A DNA stretch of 64,000 nucleotides, taken from assembly GCF_017948485.1 (NCBI RefSeq), contig NZ_JAFFSX010000022.1:1-64000 (forward strand), written 5' to 3'. This document shows positions 32,430 through 40,572 of this stretch, piece after piece; position 1 is the stretch's first letter; every line of letters starts with the position of its first letter. The DNA comes from Streptomyces sp. GESEQ-35 (GTDB taxonomy: Bacteria; Actinomycetota; Actinomycetes; Streptomycetales; Streptomycetaceae). Both the position numbers and the translations under genes were made by a program. Under the pieces are notes generated by a model. The model worked only from the letters and a program-made list of their open reading frames with translations, made no database searches and was not told where the DNA came from.

Positions 32430-33143
32430 ATGTCCGTTTTCGCCAACCTGGTCGAGCAGCTGGCGCAGCTGCTCGAACCGCTCTTCCACGCGACCGCCAC
32501 CGCCGCGGCGATCGTCCTGTTCACCGCGCTCGTACGACTGCTGGTGCATCCCCTGTCCCGGGCCTCCGCGCGCGGACAGCGGGCCCGGGCCGCGCTCCAG
32601 CCGAAGGTCGCCGAGCTGCGGAAGAAGCACGGGAAGAATCCCGAGAAGCTTCAGCAGGCGGTGCTGGAGCTGCATGCGGCGGAGAAGGTTTCGCCGCTGT
32701 CGGGCTGTCTGCCCAGTCTGTTCCAGCTGCCCGCGTTCTTTCTGCTCTACCACCTGTTCTCGAACACGACGATCGGCGGCGAGGCGAATCAGCTGCTCAC
32801 GCACGAGCTGTTCGCCGCGCCGCTCGGTGACCGGTGGACGGATGCCCTGGCCGGCGGTGGCTTCTTCGGAGCGGCCGGGCTCGTGTACGTCGGGCTGTTC
32901 GCCCTCGTCGCCGCCGTCGCCGCGTTCAACTACCGCCGTACCAAGCGGATGATGGCCGCCAATGTCCTCGTGCCGGTGTCCGACAGTGGGCCGGTGCCGG
33001 GGCTCGGGGCGATGACGAAGGTCATGCCGTTCATGTCCTTCTTCACCCTGGTCACGGTGGCGGTGGTGCCGCTGGCCGCCGCGCTGTATGTGGTGACCAG
33101 TTCGACGTGGAGTGCGGTGGAGCGGGCGGTGCTCTACCGCTGA
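32430..33143 (+). CDS. YidC/Oxa1-family membrane insertase (short paralogue)
   Basis: A 237-residue insertase with the five-helix YidC core. The first helix, HATATAAAIVLFTALVRLLVHP, precedes the coiled-coil hairpin ALQPKVAELRKKHGKNPEKL, then the conserved VSPLSGCLPSLFQLPAFFLL and MPFMSFFTLVTVAVVPLAAALY. Residue R38 in VRLLVHPLSRASAR fits the conserved hydrophilic-groove arginine. It lacks the long periplasmic domain, as in Gram-positive YidC. YidC inserts membrane proteins alone or with Sec. Streptomycetes usually have a housekeeping copy near the origin; this one, paired with a DUF6412-like gene, looks like the accessory copy. Confidence 0.87.
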   Translation: MSVFANLVEQLAQLLEPLFHATATAAAIVLFTALVRLLVHPLSRASARGQRARAALQPKVAELRKKHGKNPEKLQQAVLELHAAEKVSPLSGCLPSLFQLPAFFLLYHLFSNTTIGGEANQLLTHELFAAPLGDRWTDALAGGGFFGAAGLVYVGLFALVAAVAAFNYRRTKRMMAANVLVPVSDSGPVPGLGAMTKVMPFMSFFTLVTVAVVPLAAALYVVTSSTWSAVERAVLYR

Positions 33144-33148
33144 GCTCG

Positions 33149-33195
33149 GCCGGTCGGTCGGCCGGTCGGTCGGTCAGCCCGTCGGTCAGCCCGTC
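33149..33195. repeat. Short GGTCGGTC tandem repeats at a convergent junction
   Basis: Repeated CGGTCGGTCGGC and CAGCCCGTCGGT units between the convergent insertase and methyltransferase genes, overlapping the last codons of the methyltransferase. No clear hairpin; likely slippage-prone spacer. Confidence 0.6.
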
Positions 33196-33971
33196 GTCTT
33201 GCGGGCCACGCCGCCGTAGAAGCCGATCTCGGCGGCTCGGGGCGGCGGCGGGGTGTCCGGGCGCCAGAACGGGACCTGGGTCAGACCGGGCTCGACCAGT
33301 TCGAAGCCGTCGAAGAAACGCTCGACCTCGGCGTGGGAGCGCAGGTTCATGGTGGCGGTGGCGTTGTTGTAGACGGCCTGGGCGTCGCCGCGGTTCGCGA
33401 GGTCACCGGTGGCGTGCGAGAGGACCAGGTAGCTGCCGGCCGGCAGAGCGTCGCGCAGGGTGGCGACGATCTGCGCGGGCTTCTCCGCCTCGGTGACGAA
33501 GTGGAGGACGGCGACGAGGAGCAGCGCGACCGGCCGGCCGAAGTCGATGATGCCGCGGACTTCGGGGTGATCGAGGACGGCCTGCGGGTCGCGCAGGTCG
33601 CCGAGCGAGATGCTGGTCGCGCCGGAGCGGCTGAGGAGGGCGTCGGCGTGCGCCTTCACGATCGGGTCGTTGTCGATATAGGCCACGCGTACGTCGGGTG
33701 CCGCTTCGTGGGCGATCTCGTGCACGTTCGGGGAGGTGGGCAGCCCGGTGCCGATGTCGAGGATCTGGCGGACGCCGGTGCCGACGACATACCGGACGGC
33801 ACGCCGGAGGAAGGCGCGATTGGCCTGCACGCTGATCCGCGCCTCGGGCGCCTTGGCGGCGAGCGCGTCGCCGGCCAGCTGGTCGACCTCGTAGTTGTCC
33901 TTGCCGCCCAGCAGGTAGTCGTAGATCCGCGCGGGGTGCGGCCTGCTGGTGTCTATCTCCTCGGCGCTCAT
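33186..33971 (-). CDS. SAM-dependent methyltransferase (Methyltransf_19 / DUF574)
   Basis: A 261-residue protein of the streptomycete-expanded S-adenosyl methyltransferase family. Early signature RPHPARIYDYLLGGKDNYEVD, SAM-binding motif QILDIGTGLPTSPNVHEIA, then VAYIDNDPIVKAHADALL and LLVAVLHFV. The C-terminus carries FFDGFELVEPGLTQVPFWRP. Dozens of paralogues occur per genome; substrates are largely unknown. The start is placed at ATG 33971 (MSAEEIDTSRP) with GAAGG upstream. The four 12-base repeats just upstream lie in the 5' untranslated region but would encode MPKL-type repeats if an upstream start were used. Confidence 0.85.
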   Translation of the reverse strand: MSAEEIDTSRPHPARIYDYLLGGKDNYEVDQLAGDALAAKAPEARISVQANRAFLRRAVRYVVGTGVRQILDIGTGLPTSPNVHEIAHEAAPDVRVAYIDNDPIVKAHADALLSRSGATSISLGDLRDPQAVLDHPEVRGIIDFGRPVALLLVAVLHFVTEAEKPAQIVATLRDALPAGSYLVLSHATGDLANRGDAQAVYNNATATMNLRSHAEVERFFDGFELVEPGLTQVPFWRPDTPPPPRAAEIGFYGGVARKTTG

Positions 33972-33987
33972 GTCGGCAGCCTTCCAT

Positions 33988-34035
33988 ATCAACTTCGGCA
34001 TCAACGTCTGCATCAACTTCGGCATCAACTTCTGT
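33988..34035. repeat. Four tandem 12-base repeats in the methyltransferase leader
   Basis: ATCAACTTCGGC, ATCAACGTCTGC, ATCAACTTCGGC, ATCAACTTCTGT head to tail, 16 bases before the ATG on the minus strand. Each lies one helical turn plus about 1.5 bases apart. Either a protein-binding array or a translated N-terminal extension with four-residue repeats. Confidence 0.75.
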
Positions 34036-34246
34036 GCACAGGAACGTAGTTCGATTTCCGTGTGCTCGTGTGTGATTCCCTTGCGGTTCCTTCGCGATCA
34101 CCGGTGCCCGGTCCAGTCCGTGAACCAGGTCTTGCGGAGTGGTCGTCGACCTTGGAGGATCGACCAGTCCTCCGATGGCTGCGTGCAGGCCGCACACCGG
34201 CCGTGGCCCGTCGGCCGGGCGCACGCGATCGAGGGAGATTGTGATC

Positions 34247-35104
34247 ATGAAGCTGCTGCGAGTAGGTACGGCGGGAGCGGAGACGCCTGCGCTGCAAGAC
34301 GCCCAAGGGGTTCTGCGCGACGTGTCCGGCCTTGTCCCCGACATCGACGGAGCGCTGCTCGCCGACCATGCGGCGCTCGACCGGATCCGTGCCGCCGACG
34401 AGGCCGGTGAGCTGCCCGTGCTCGACGCCGCCGGGCTGCGCGTCGGACCGCCCCTCGCAGGGATCGGCAAGGTCGTGTGCATCGGGCTCAACTACCACGA
34501 CCACGCCCGCGAGACGGGGGCCGAGCCGCCCGCCGAGCCGGTGGTCTTCTTCAAGGCCGCGGACACGGTGGTCGGGCCCTACGACACGGTGCTGGTGCCC
34601 CGCAAGTCCGTGAAGACCGACTGGGAGGTCGAGCTGGCGGTCGTCATCGGGCGTACGGCCCGGTATCTGGAGTCCGCGGAGGAAGGGCTCGCCCATGTCG
34701 CCGGGTATGCGGTGGCGCATGACGTGTCCGAGCGGGAGTTCCAGATCGAGCGGGGCGGGACCTGGGACAAGGGGAAGAACTGCGAGACGTTCAATCCGCT
34801 GGGGCCGTGGCTGGTCACGGCGGATGAGGTTCCGGATCCGCAGCGGCTTGCCCTGAAGCTGTGGGTCAACGGGGAGTTGAAGCAGGACGGGACTACGGCG
34901 GAGCAGATCTTTCCTGTTGGTGAAGTCGTGCGGTACGTCAGTCAGTTCATGACGCTGTATCCCGGCGATGTGATCAATACGGGGACGCCGGCGGGGGTTG
35001 CGATGGGGCAGCCTGAGCCGAAGCCGTATCTGCGGGGCGGGGATGTGGTCGAGCTGGAGATCGAGGGGCTCGGTCGGCAGCGACAGGAGTTCAAGGACGC
35101 CTAA
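34247..35104 (+). CDS. Fumarylacetoacetate hydrolase family protein
   Basis: A 285-residue enzyme of the FAH superfamily. Metal-binding and catalytic region: IGLNYHDHARETGAEPPAEP, VFFKAADTVVGPYD, the Glu pair in DWEVELAVVIGRTARYL, and GYAVAHDVSEREFQ with KNCETFNPLGPWLV. The end MTLYPGDVINTGTPAGVAMG is diagnostic. These Mg-dependent enzymes hydrolyse or decarboxylate beta-diketo acids (e.g. 2-hydroxyhepta-2,4-diene-dioate isomerases, acylpyruvate hydrolases). Neighbouring genes give no clear pathway. ATG 34247 follows GAGGGAG at suitable distance; GTG 34241 is too close. It is convergent with the UPF0303 gene. Confidence 0.88.
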   Translation: MKLLRVGTAGAETPALQDAQGVLRDVSGLVPDIDGALLADHAALDRIRAADEAGELPVLDAAGLRVGPPLAGIGKVVCIGLNYHDHARETGAEPPAEPVVFFKAADTVVGPYDTVLVPRKSVKTDWEVELAVVIGRTARYLESAEEGLAHVAGYAVAHDVSEREFQIERGGTWDKGKNCETFNPLGPWLVTADEVPDPQRLALKLWVNGELKQDGTTAEQIFPVGEVVRYVSQFMTLYPGDVINTGTPAGVAMGQPEPKPYLRGGDVVELEIEGLGRQRQEFKDA

Positions 35105-35147
35105 GGGGCGGGGGGCTGCGGTTGGTTCGGCGACTGCGGGCCGTATG

Positions 35148-35201
35148 TGGCTGGTCGCGCCCACGCGGCGGAGCCGCATATCGACACAGCCCCGCGCCCC
35201 T
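35148..35201. repeat. Dispersed palindromic element, divergent copy 2
   Basis: GGCTGGTCGCGC then, after a GCGGCGGAGCCGC insertion, CAGCCCCGCGCCCCTAT. A rearranged copy of the element, again between convergent genes (FAH and UPF0303). Confidence 0.6.
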
Positions 35202-35213
35202 ATCGGCGTTTTT

Positions 35214-35720
35214 CTACTGCTTCTCGAGGAAGTGCTCCAGTGCCTCCACCACGAAGCGGTGGTCCTGCAACTGCGGCAGTCCGCTCACCGTTACCGAACC
35301 GATCACGCCCACGCCCTCCACGGTGATCGGGAAGGAGCCGCCGTGGGCCGCGTACTCGTCCGGATTCAGGCGGGCGGAGTCCTCGAAGGTCGTGCCCTTG
35401 GCCCGGAAGCGGGCGCCTACGAGGTAGGAGGCCGAGCCGTAGCGTTCCACCACTCGGCGCTTGCGGTTGATCCAGGCGTCGTTGTCGGGGGTGGAGCCGG
35501 GCAGGGCCGCGTGGAAGAGCTGCTGGCCGGCGCGGTGGATGTCGATGGCCACCGGGGCCTGGCGCTCCCGGGCCATCTCGAACAGCAGGGTGCCGAGGGC
35601 CCAGGCGTCGTCGTAGGTGAACTGACGGAAGACCAGGTGGCGTTCCTGGGCCTCCAACTCCTCCAGCGGCGGGGTGAGTTCGGGGTGGAACTTCGGGGTC
35701 AGCTCGGAGTTGTGCGTCAC
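35214..35720 (-). CDS. UPF0303 / heme-degrading-domain-like protein
   Basis: A 168-residue protein (THNSELTPKFHPELT start). It matches the UPF0303 family of the GlcG/HbpS fold: FRQFTYDDAWALGTLLFE, PVAIDIHRAGQQLFHAAL, DNDAWINRKRRVVERYG, YAAHGGSFPITVEGVGVIG and HRFVVEALEHFL. Some relatives bind heme or short-chain ligands; function here is unproven. It starts at GTG 35720, overlapping the upstream oxidoreductase stop by GTGA, so the two are one operon under the divergent promoter shared with the ROK regulator. Confidence 0.8.
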   Translation of the reverse strand: MTHNSELTPKFHPELTPPLEELEAQERHLVFRQFTYDDAWALGTLLFEMARERQAPVAIDIHRAGQQLFHAALPGSTPDNDAWINRKRRVVERYGSASYLVGARFRAKGTTFEDSARLNPDEYAAHGGSFPITVEGVGVIGSVTVSGLPQLQDHRFVVEALEHFLEKQ

Positions 35721-36790
35721 AGCGTCACCGTCACTTGGTCGCGGGCGGAACGGCGGGCCGCCTCCAGTACGTCGAGGGCGGCGGCCGCCTCCAGCGCGGT
35801 CACCGGGTTGGGACCGCCGTCCAGCAGGGCCTTTGCCACGGCCGCATAGTAGGCGGGGTAGTCGCCCGGCAGGGTCGGCTCGGGGCGGCCGCCGCCGGTC
35901 AGCGGAGACTCGCCGGAGCCGATGTGGCCCCAGAGCGACTCGGGCTCCGTGCCCCAGTCGGCGGTCGTCGAGGGCCGCTGCCCGTCCTTCAGCGCGGCCT
36001 CCTGCGGGTCCAGGCCGTACTTCACATAGCCCGCCTGCGAGCCCAGCACCCGGAAGCGGGGGCCGAGTTGGGCGGTCGTCGCGGTGGCGTAGAGGTGGGA
36101 GCGGACGCCGTTCGCATGCGTGATCGCGATGAACGTGTCGTCGTCCGTCTCCGCGCCGGGGCGGCGGATGACCGACTCGGCGTACACGGACGTCGCCGGG
36201 CCGAAGAGGACCAGCGTCTGGTCGACGAGGTGGCTGCCGAGGTCGTAGAGGAGACCTCCGATCTCTGCGGGGTCGCCGGACTCGCGCCAGCCGCCCTTCG
36301 GCTGCGGGCGCCAGCGCTCGAAGCGGGACTCGAAGCGCCATACGTCGCCCAGCTCGCCCTCGGCCAGCAGCTTGCGCAGGGTCAGGAAGTCGTTGTCCCA
36401 GCGGCGGTTCTGGAAGACGGAGAGCAGCAGTCCGCGCTCGTCCGCCAGCGCCGCCAGCTCGCGCGCCTCGGCCGCGGTGCCCGCGATCGGCTTGTCGACG
36501 ACCACCGGGAGGCCGGCCTTGAGGGCGGCGGTGGCGAGCGGGACGTGCGTCTTGTTCGGGGACGCGACGACGATCAGGTCCAGCTCGTCGGCCCGGTCGA
36601 ACAGCTCGTCCGCGGTGGCGGCGACGCGTACGTCCGGGAACTCGGCGCGGGCCTGCTCCGCGCGCTCGGGGTTCGAGGTGACCACCGTGTCGAGGGTGAG
36701 CGCCTCGGTGGCGGTGATCAGCGGGGCGTGGAAGACGGAGCCTGCGAGGCCGTAGCCGACCAGGCCGACGCGGAGAGGGGTAGCACTCAT
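35717..36790 (-). CDS. Gfo/Idh/MocA-family oxidoreductase
   Basis: A 357-residue NAD(P)-dependent sugar or inositol dehydrogenase-like protein. The Rossmann fold begins RVGLVGYGLAGSVFHAPLI. The Gfo/Idh catalytic Lys is in VVVDKPIAGTAAEARELA, and the substrate domain has NRRWDNDFLTLRKLL, GGLLYDLGSHLVDQTLVLFG (conserved Asp/His). It resembles the YdgJ-like group. Operon partner is the UPF0303 gene (four-base overlap). Divergent from a ROK regulator with a clear palindromic operator between, so it is probably repressed unless a sugar-derived inducer is present (inference). Confidence 0.88.
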   Translation of the reverse strand: MSATPLRVGLVGYGLAGSVFHAPLITATEALTLDTVVTSNPERAEQARAEFPDVRVAATADELFDRADELDLIVVASPNKTHVPLATAALKAGLPVVVDKPIAGTAAEARELAALADERGLLLSVFQNRRWDNDFLTLRKLLAEGELGDVWRFESRFERWRPQPKGGWRESGDPAEIGGLLYDLGSHLVDQTLVLFGPATSVYAESVIRRPGAETDDDTFIAITHANGVRSHLYATATTAQLGPRFRVLGSQAGYVKYGLDPQEAALKDGQRPSTTADWGTEPESLWGHIGSGESPLTGGGRPEPTLPGDYPAYYAAVAKALLDGGPNPVTALEAAAALDVLEAARRSARDQVTVTL

Positions 36791-36797
36791 GTCTCCC

Positions 36798-36840
36798 ACT
36801 TTCGCAACGCTGTTGCCAAAGTGCAAGCGCCGGGGACAAT
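36798..36840 (+). promoter_or_regulatory. ROK operator palindrome with leaderless promoter
   Basis: ACTTTCGCAAC (36798-36808), spacer GCT, GTTGCCAAAGT (36812-36822): 11-bp arms with a single mismatch. It covers the -35 TTGCCA (36813-36818). A -10 GACAAT (36835-36840) lies 16 bases on and seven bases before the ROK GTG. The oxidoreductase ATG is only seven bases from the other end of the palindrome, so one bound repressor would block both genes. Confidence 0.75.
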
Positions 36841-36847
36841 GGGTGGC

Positions 36848-38005
36848 GTGAACAGGACGAAGGGTGGCATGCGGGGGGTGGCGGGCGTGCGGGCCGCGGA
36901 CGGCGTGCGCGATGCACCCGGCGGCGCGAATCTCCCCGCCCTGCGCAGTCACAACACCGCGCTCGTGCTCGACCTGCTGCGCACGGCCGGCGCCGACGGC
37001 ATCAGCCGGCTCGAACTCGCCGAGCGCACCGGGCTCACCCCACAGGCGGTCAGCAAGATCACGGCACGGCTGCGGGAGGAGGGCCTCGCCGCCGAGGCCG
37101 GGCGCCGCGCATCCACGGGCGGCAAGCCGCGGACCGTGCTCCGGCTGGTCCCGGAGGCGGGGCATGCGGTCGGGCTGCATCTCGACCGCGATGAGCTGCG
37201 GGCCGTCCTCGTCGACCTCAAGGGGAGCGTGGTGGGGGAGCGGCGCACGCCCTTGAACCTGGGGGCGGGGGCCGAGGCCGTGGTGGGGGAGGTGGAGGAG
37301 GCGGTGGCCGCCGTGCTGGGGCCGGGTGCGGTGCCCGGGCTCACCGGTGTCGGGGTCGCGCTGCCGGGACCGCTGGACCATGCGCGCGGGGTGCTGCACC
37401 GCGTCACCGGGTTCCCGGAGTGGGACGGGTATCCGCTGCGGGCCGCGCTGGAGGAGCGGCTGGGGGTGCCGGTCGTCGTCGACAAGGACACCAACGCCGC
37501 CGCGCTCGGGCTCGCCGTCGGTCGTGGCGGCGGGGGCGGATCCTTCGCGTATCTCCATCTCGGCACGGGGCTCGGGGCCGGGCTGGTGATCGGCGGGAGC
37601 GTGCACCGCGGGGTGCGGACCGGGGCGGGCGAGTTCGGGCACCAGGTCATCCAGCTCGACGGACCGCCCTGCACCTGCGGCAACCGCGGCTGCATCGAGG
37701 CGCTCTGCCTGGGCGCCATGGCACGCGGCGAGACCGACGAGGCGGCGCGGGTGCTGGGCGCGGGCGCCGCGAATCTGGTCGGGCTGCTCGACATCGATGT
37801 GGTGCTGCTGGGCGGTCGTACGGTGGCTGCCGCGCCGGAGGCGTTCGTACGGGGGGTGGGCGCGGTTCTCGCCGGGCGCGCCCGGCGTGAGGGGGCGGGC
37901 GAGGGCGTGGTGCCGGTGCGGGTCGCCTCCGGCGGGGGGCGGGAGGTTGCCGAGGGGGCGGCGCAGTTGCTGTTGGCGCCGTTGTTCGGGCGGAGCGACG
38001 GGTAG
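36848..38005 (+). CDS. ROK-family transcriptional regulator
   Basis: A 385-residue repressor. A winged helix-turn-helix (RSHNTALVLDLLRTAGADG, LAERTGLTPQAVSKITARLR) is fused to the sugar-kinase-like ROK domain: DKDTNAAALGLAVG, GTGLGAGLVIGGSVHRG, and the zinc motif CTCGNRGCIEAL. Family members (NagC, Mlc, XylR, streptomycete ROK repressors) sense sugars or sugar phosphates. GTG 36848 is supported by a -10 seven bases upstream (leaderless); an in-frame ATG at 36869 is an alternative. The palindrome between it and the divergent oxidoreductase is the probable operator, making it autoregulated. Confidence 0.9.
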   Translation: MNRTKGGMRGVAGVRAADGVRDAPGGANLPALRSHNTALVLDLLRTAGADGISRLELAERTGLTPQAVSKITARLREEGLAAEAGRRASTGGKPRTVLRLVPEAGHAVGLHLDRDELRAVLVDLKGSVVGERRTPLNLGAGAEAVVGEVEEAVAAVLGPGAVPGLTGVGVALPGPLDHARGVLHRVTGFPEWDGYPLRAALEERLGVPVVVDKDTNAAALGLAVGRGGGGGSFAYLHLGTGLGAGLVIGGSVHRGVRTGAGEFGHQVIQLDGPPCTCGNRGCIEALCLGAMARGETDEAARVLGAGAANLVGLLDIDVVLLGGRTVAAAPEAFVRGVGAVLAGRARREGAGEGVVPVRVASGGGREVAEGAAQLLLAPLFGRSDG

Positions 38006-38092
38006 GTCTGGCGGGGCCGGTTGCGGGTACGCGCGGGTTACGGGTACGCCCTTTCGTCGACGGCGGGGTGGCGCCGCTGGGACCATGGCGGC

Positions 38093-38764
38093 ATGGAGAC
38101 GCTCAGCAATCCGGAGATCCGCCGGGCCATCGCGTCCGGGCTCGGTGACTGGCGCAAGCTCGCCCAGCCGATCGCGGCGCGTTATCGCGTGGCCGGCCTC
38201 GCCGGTGCGGCCGCGTTTGTGGCGGCGGTCGCGGAGGTGCCGGTTTCCGCCGGGCAGGAACCGGAGATTCGGGTGGGGCGTGGGTTCGTGGACGTTGCGT
38301 TGTCGACCGTCGATGGGCGGGCCGGTGGGCGGTGGGTGACTCCGGACGATCTCGAACTGGCCCGTGCCATCAGCGGGGTCGCCCGGGTGCAGGGGCTGAC
38401 CGCCGTGCCCGGGGAGGTGGCCCAGCTGGAGCTTGCGCTCGACACGGCCGACGACAAGTTGGTGGGGCCGTTCTGGTCGGCGCTGCTGACGGGTGAGGCC
38501 GGGCATGTCGTGGGGGATACGGTGCTGGATCCTTCCAACCGGGTGCCCAGTTTGTGGTTCCAGGGGACGGATCCTCATGAGAGCCCGCGTCAGCGGTGGC
38601 ATCTGGATCTGTGGCTTGCGCCTGAGGTGGCCGATGCGCGGATCGCTGCGGCGGTTGCTGCCGGGGGTGAGGTGGTCGACGGGTCTCAGGCGCCGTCGTT
38701 CACGGTTCTTGCCGACCCGGATGGCAACAGGGTCTGTGTCTGCACGGCGCTGGATCGAGAGTGA
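38093..38764 (+). CDS. Pterin-carbinolamine-dehydratase-like / VOC fusion protein
   Basis: A 223-residue protein. The N-terminal 95 residues resemble 4a-hydroxytetrahydrobiopterin dehydratase (DWRKLAQPIAARYRVAG, FVAAVAEVPV, VDVALSTVDGRAGGRWVTPDDLELA), though one or more of the conserved His are replaced. The second half is a glyoxalase/VOC module: LALDTADDKLVGPFWSALLTG, WFQGTDPHESPRQRWHLDLW, FTVLADPDGNRVCVC. This two-domain arrangement recurs in actinobacteria; its reaction is unknown. ATG 38093 is preceded by GACCAT six bases upstream, a leaderless arrangement. Confidence 0.8.
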   Translation: METLSNPEIRRAIASGLGDWRKLAQPIAARYRVAGLAGAAAFVAAVAEVPVSAGQEPEIRVGRGFVDVALSTVDGRAGGRWVTPDDLELARAISGVARVQGLTAVPGEVAQLELALDTADDKLVGPFWSALLTGEAGHVVGDTVLDPSNRVPSLWFQGTDPHESPRQRWHLDLWLAPEVADARIAAAVAAGGEVVDGSQAPSFTVLADPDGNRVCVCTALDRE

Positions 38765-38800
38765 GGGTCCTCCGGTTGTGGTCAGTCCGCGGGTAGTTCG

Positions 38801-38842
38801 TGGCTGGTCGCGCAGTTCCCCGCGTCCCTGAAGGGGCGCGGG
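38801..38842. repeat. Dispersed palindromic element, copy 3
   Basis: TGGCTGGTCGCGCAGTTCCC followed by CGCGTCCCTGAAGGGGCGCG, with a further half element CGCGCCCCTGAAGGGGCG at 38888-38905. It fills most of the gap to the next gene on the same strand. Confidence 0.75.
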
Positions 38843-38978
38843 TGGCGCCGCCGGTTGAGGGGCGGGTCGGCGTCGCACATCTCCGCCCGCGCCCCTGAAG
38901 GGGCGTATCCGGCGCCGCCAATCGGGGGCCGTATCGGCATGGCACACCCCCGCCCCCAGCCCCGCCCTCCATGCTCAT

Positions 38979-39728
38979 GTGTTCATGCGACTGTGTACGC
39001 CCGCCTCCCTCTGCCTCGCGGCGGCAGCCGCCCTTCTCCCGGTCCCGGCGCATGCGGACACCGACGCCGTGTGCGCCGCTTCCGATGACGGCACCTTCCC
39101 CCTCACCACCCGTATCCACGGCGGGCCGGGCTCGTATGAGGCGGGCGGTGGTTTTGGCACCTGGTCTCTCGATCTCACGAACACCACCGACCGGTCCTGC
39201 TCCGGCATCCACCCGGTTGTCGTTCTCGTCGACGAGAAGCACGCCCTGAAGCCCTCGCAGCCCCGGCTGGAGTTCTACGACGGCCCGCAGCCTCGTCCCG
39301 TCCGCTTCGAGGCGACCGATGCCGATGAGCTGGTCGGCGCGTTCGGAGGCGATGGCGACGGCAGTGACGGCTTCCCCGGGTTCACCGTCGGCCCCGGCAG
39401 AACGGTCACCGTGAAGGTGAGGCTGGCGGTCACCTCGGACGCCGTGCCGAACGTGGTCACCGCCAACGCGGCCGTCGTACAACGGCATGAGGACGACGGC
39501 GACTGGGTCGGCCAGTCCAACGACTACCGCTTCGGCATCGACTCCGACCCGGCGCCCACCGCGGCGCCGGACCCCGAGGCCTCCGCACCGCCCACCGCCC
39601 GCCCCCTCCCCTTCGCCGACGAACTCGCCCGCACCGGCATCGGCACCCGGCCGGGCGCCCTCGCCGCCACCGTCGTCTTCCTGCTCACCACGGGTGGCGC
39701 GCTGTTCCTCGTACGGAGGCGCCGCTGA
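38979..39728 (+). CDS. LARTG-anchored surface protein
   Basis: A 249-residue exported protein. Signal peptide: MRLCTPASLCLAAAAALLPV, cut at AHA-DTDA. The mature beta-rich domain (RIHGGPGSYEAGGGFGTWSL, FTVGPGRTVTVKVRL) has a Cys pair and is followed by an Ala/Pro-rich spacer. The C-terminus is a full sorting signal: LARTG, a hydrophobic helix (ALAATVVFLLTTGGALFLV) and RRRR. LAXTG is the class E sortase motif, and a class E sortase is encoded at 29084, so the protein is likely attached to peptidoglycan. Start at GTG 38979 or ATG 38985. Function unknown. Confidence 0.82.
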   Translation: MFMRLCTPASLCLAAAAALLPVPAHADTDAVCAASDDGTFPLTTRIHGGPGSYEAGGGFGTWSLDLTNTTDRSCSGIHPVVVLVDEKHALKPSQPRLEFYDGPQPRPVRFEATDADELVGAFGGDGDGSDGFPGFTVGPGRTVTVKVRLAVTSDAVPNVVTANAAVVQRHEDDGDWVGQSNDYRFGIDSDPAPTAAPDPEASAPPTARPLPFADELARTGIGTRPGALAATVVFLLTTGGALFLVRRRR

Positions 39729-39759
39729 GCGCACCGCGCCCGTCTGCGACGATCCCTGC

Positions 39760-40515
39760 GTGGACTACCCGAACGACCAGCACCCCGCCGCCCCCGTCCG
39801 CTCCGGCATCCCGGAGCACGGCCGCATTCCGAAGTACTACGCGGTGAAGGCGCGGATCTCCGTACTCGTCGACGAACTCGGAGAGGGCGGGCTGCTGCCC
39901 ACCGAGCGGGATCTCTCCGAGCGGTACGAGGTCGCGCGGGAGACCGTGCGGCAGGCGATCCGGGAGCTGGTGCTGGAAGGGCGGCTGCGGCGGCAAGGGC
40001 GCGGCACGGTCGTCGCGGGCCCGAAGCTGGAGCAGCCGCTGTCCCTGGCCAGCTACACCGAAGGCGTACGACGGCAGGGGCGCACCCCCGGCCGTAATCT
40101 CGTCACCCTCGACCGCTTCCCCTGCCCCGACGCGCTCGCCGCCGAGACCGGGCTCACGCGCGGCGAGGCCGTCTGGCATCTGGAGCGCGTGCTGCTGGCG
40201 GACGACGAGCGGGTCGGCCTGGAGAGCACCTACGTCGCCGTGGCCCGCGTGCCGCGCCTGGACGCCGACTTCGAGCCCGACTCCTCCTTCTACGCCTACC
40301 TCCATGGGCAGGGCATCGCCTTCGGGGACGCCGACGAACGCATCGAGACGGTGCTCGCCACCCCGCGCGAGGCCCTCCTCATCGGTACGCCGCCCGCGCT
40401 TCCCATGCTGCTGATCCACCGCGTCTCGCGGGACACGGGCGGCCGGCCGCTGGAGCGGGTGCGGACGCTCTTCCGGGGGGACCGGTTCTCCTTCACGACC
40501 CATCTCCGGGGCTGA
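39760..40515 (+). CDS. GntR/HutC-family regulator of the phosphonate operon
   Basis: A 251-residue regulator. The GntR winged helix spans residues 25-95 (YYAVKARISVLVDELGEGGL, PTERDLSERYEVARETVRQA, RRQGRGTVVAGPK). The UTRA effector domain follows (LASYTEGVRRQGRTPGRNL, VWHLERVLLADDERVGLEST, LIHRVSRDTGGRPLERVR), where small phosphonates, phosphate esters or amino acids typically bind. GTG 39760 has GACGAT six bases upstream. It directly precedes the phosphonate operon on the same strand, with a GGTCTAG-type operator in the 140-base gap, so local control is likely (inference). Confidence 0.87.
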   Translation: MDYPNDQHPAAPVRSGIPEHGRIPKYYAVKARISVLVDELGEGGLLPTERDLSERYEVARETVRQAIRELVLEGRLRRQGRGTVVAGPKLEQPLSLASYTEGVRRQGRTPGRNLVTLDRFPCPDALAAETGLTRGEAVWHLERVLLADDERVGLESTYVAVARVPRLDADFEPDSSFYAYLHGQGIAFGDADERIETVLATPREALLIGTPPALPMLLIHRVSRDTGGRPLERVRTLFRGDRFSFTTHLRG

Positions 40516-40572
40516 AAAACACCCAATGTCTGCCGTCGCGGTGCGGGCGCTAGAAGTCACGAATAAATAACG

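Noticed and set aside
33149..33195. GGTCGGTC repeats as a terminator
   Set aside because: No stable inverted arms; it overlaps coding sequence and looks like simple slippage.
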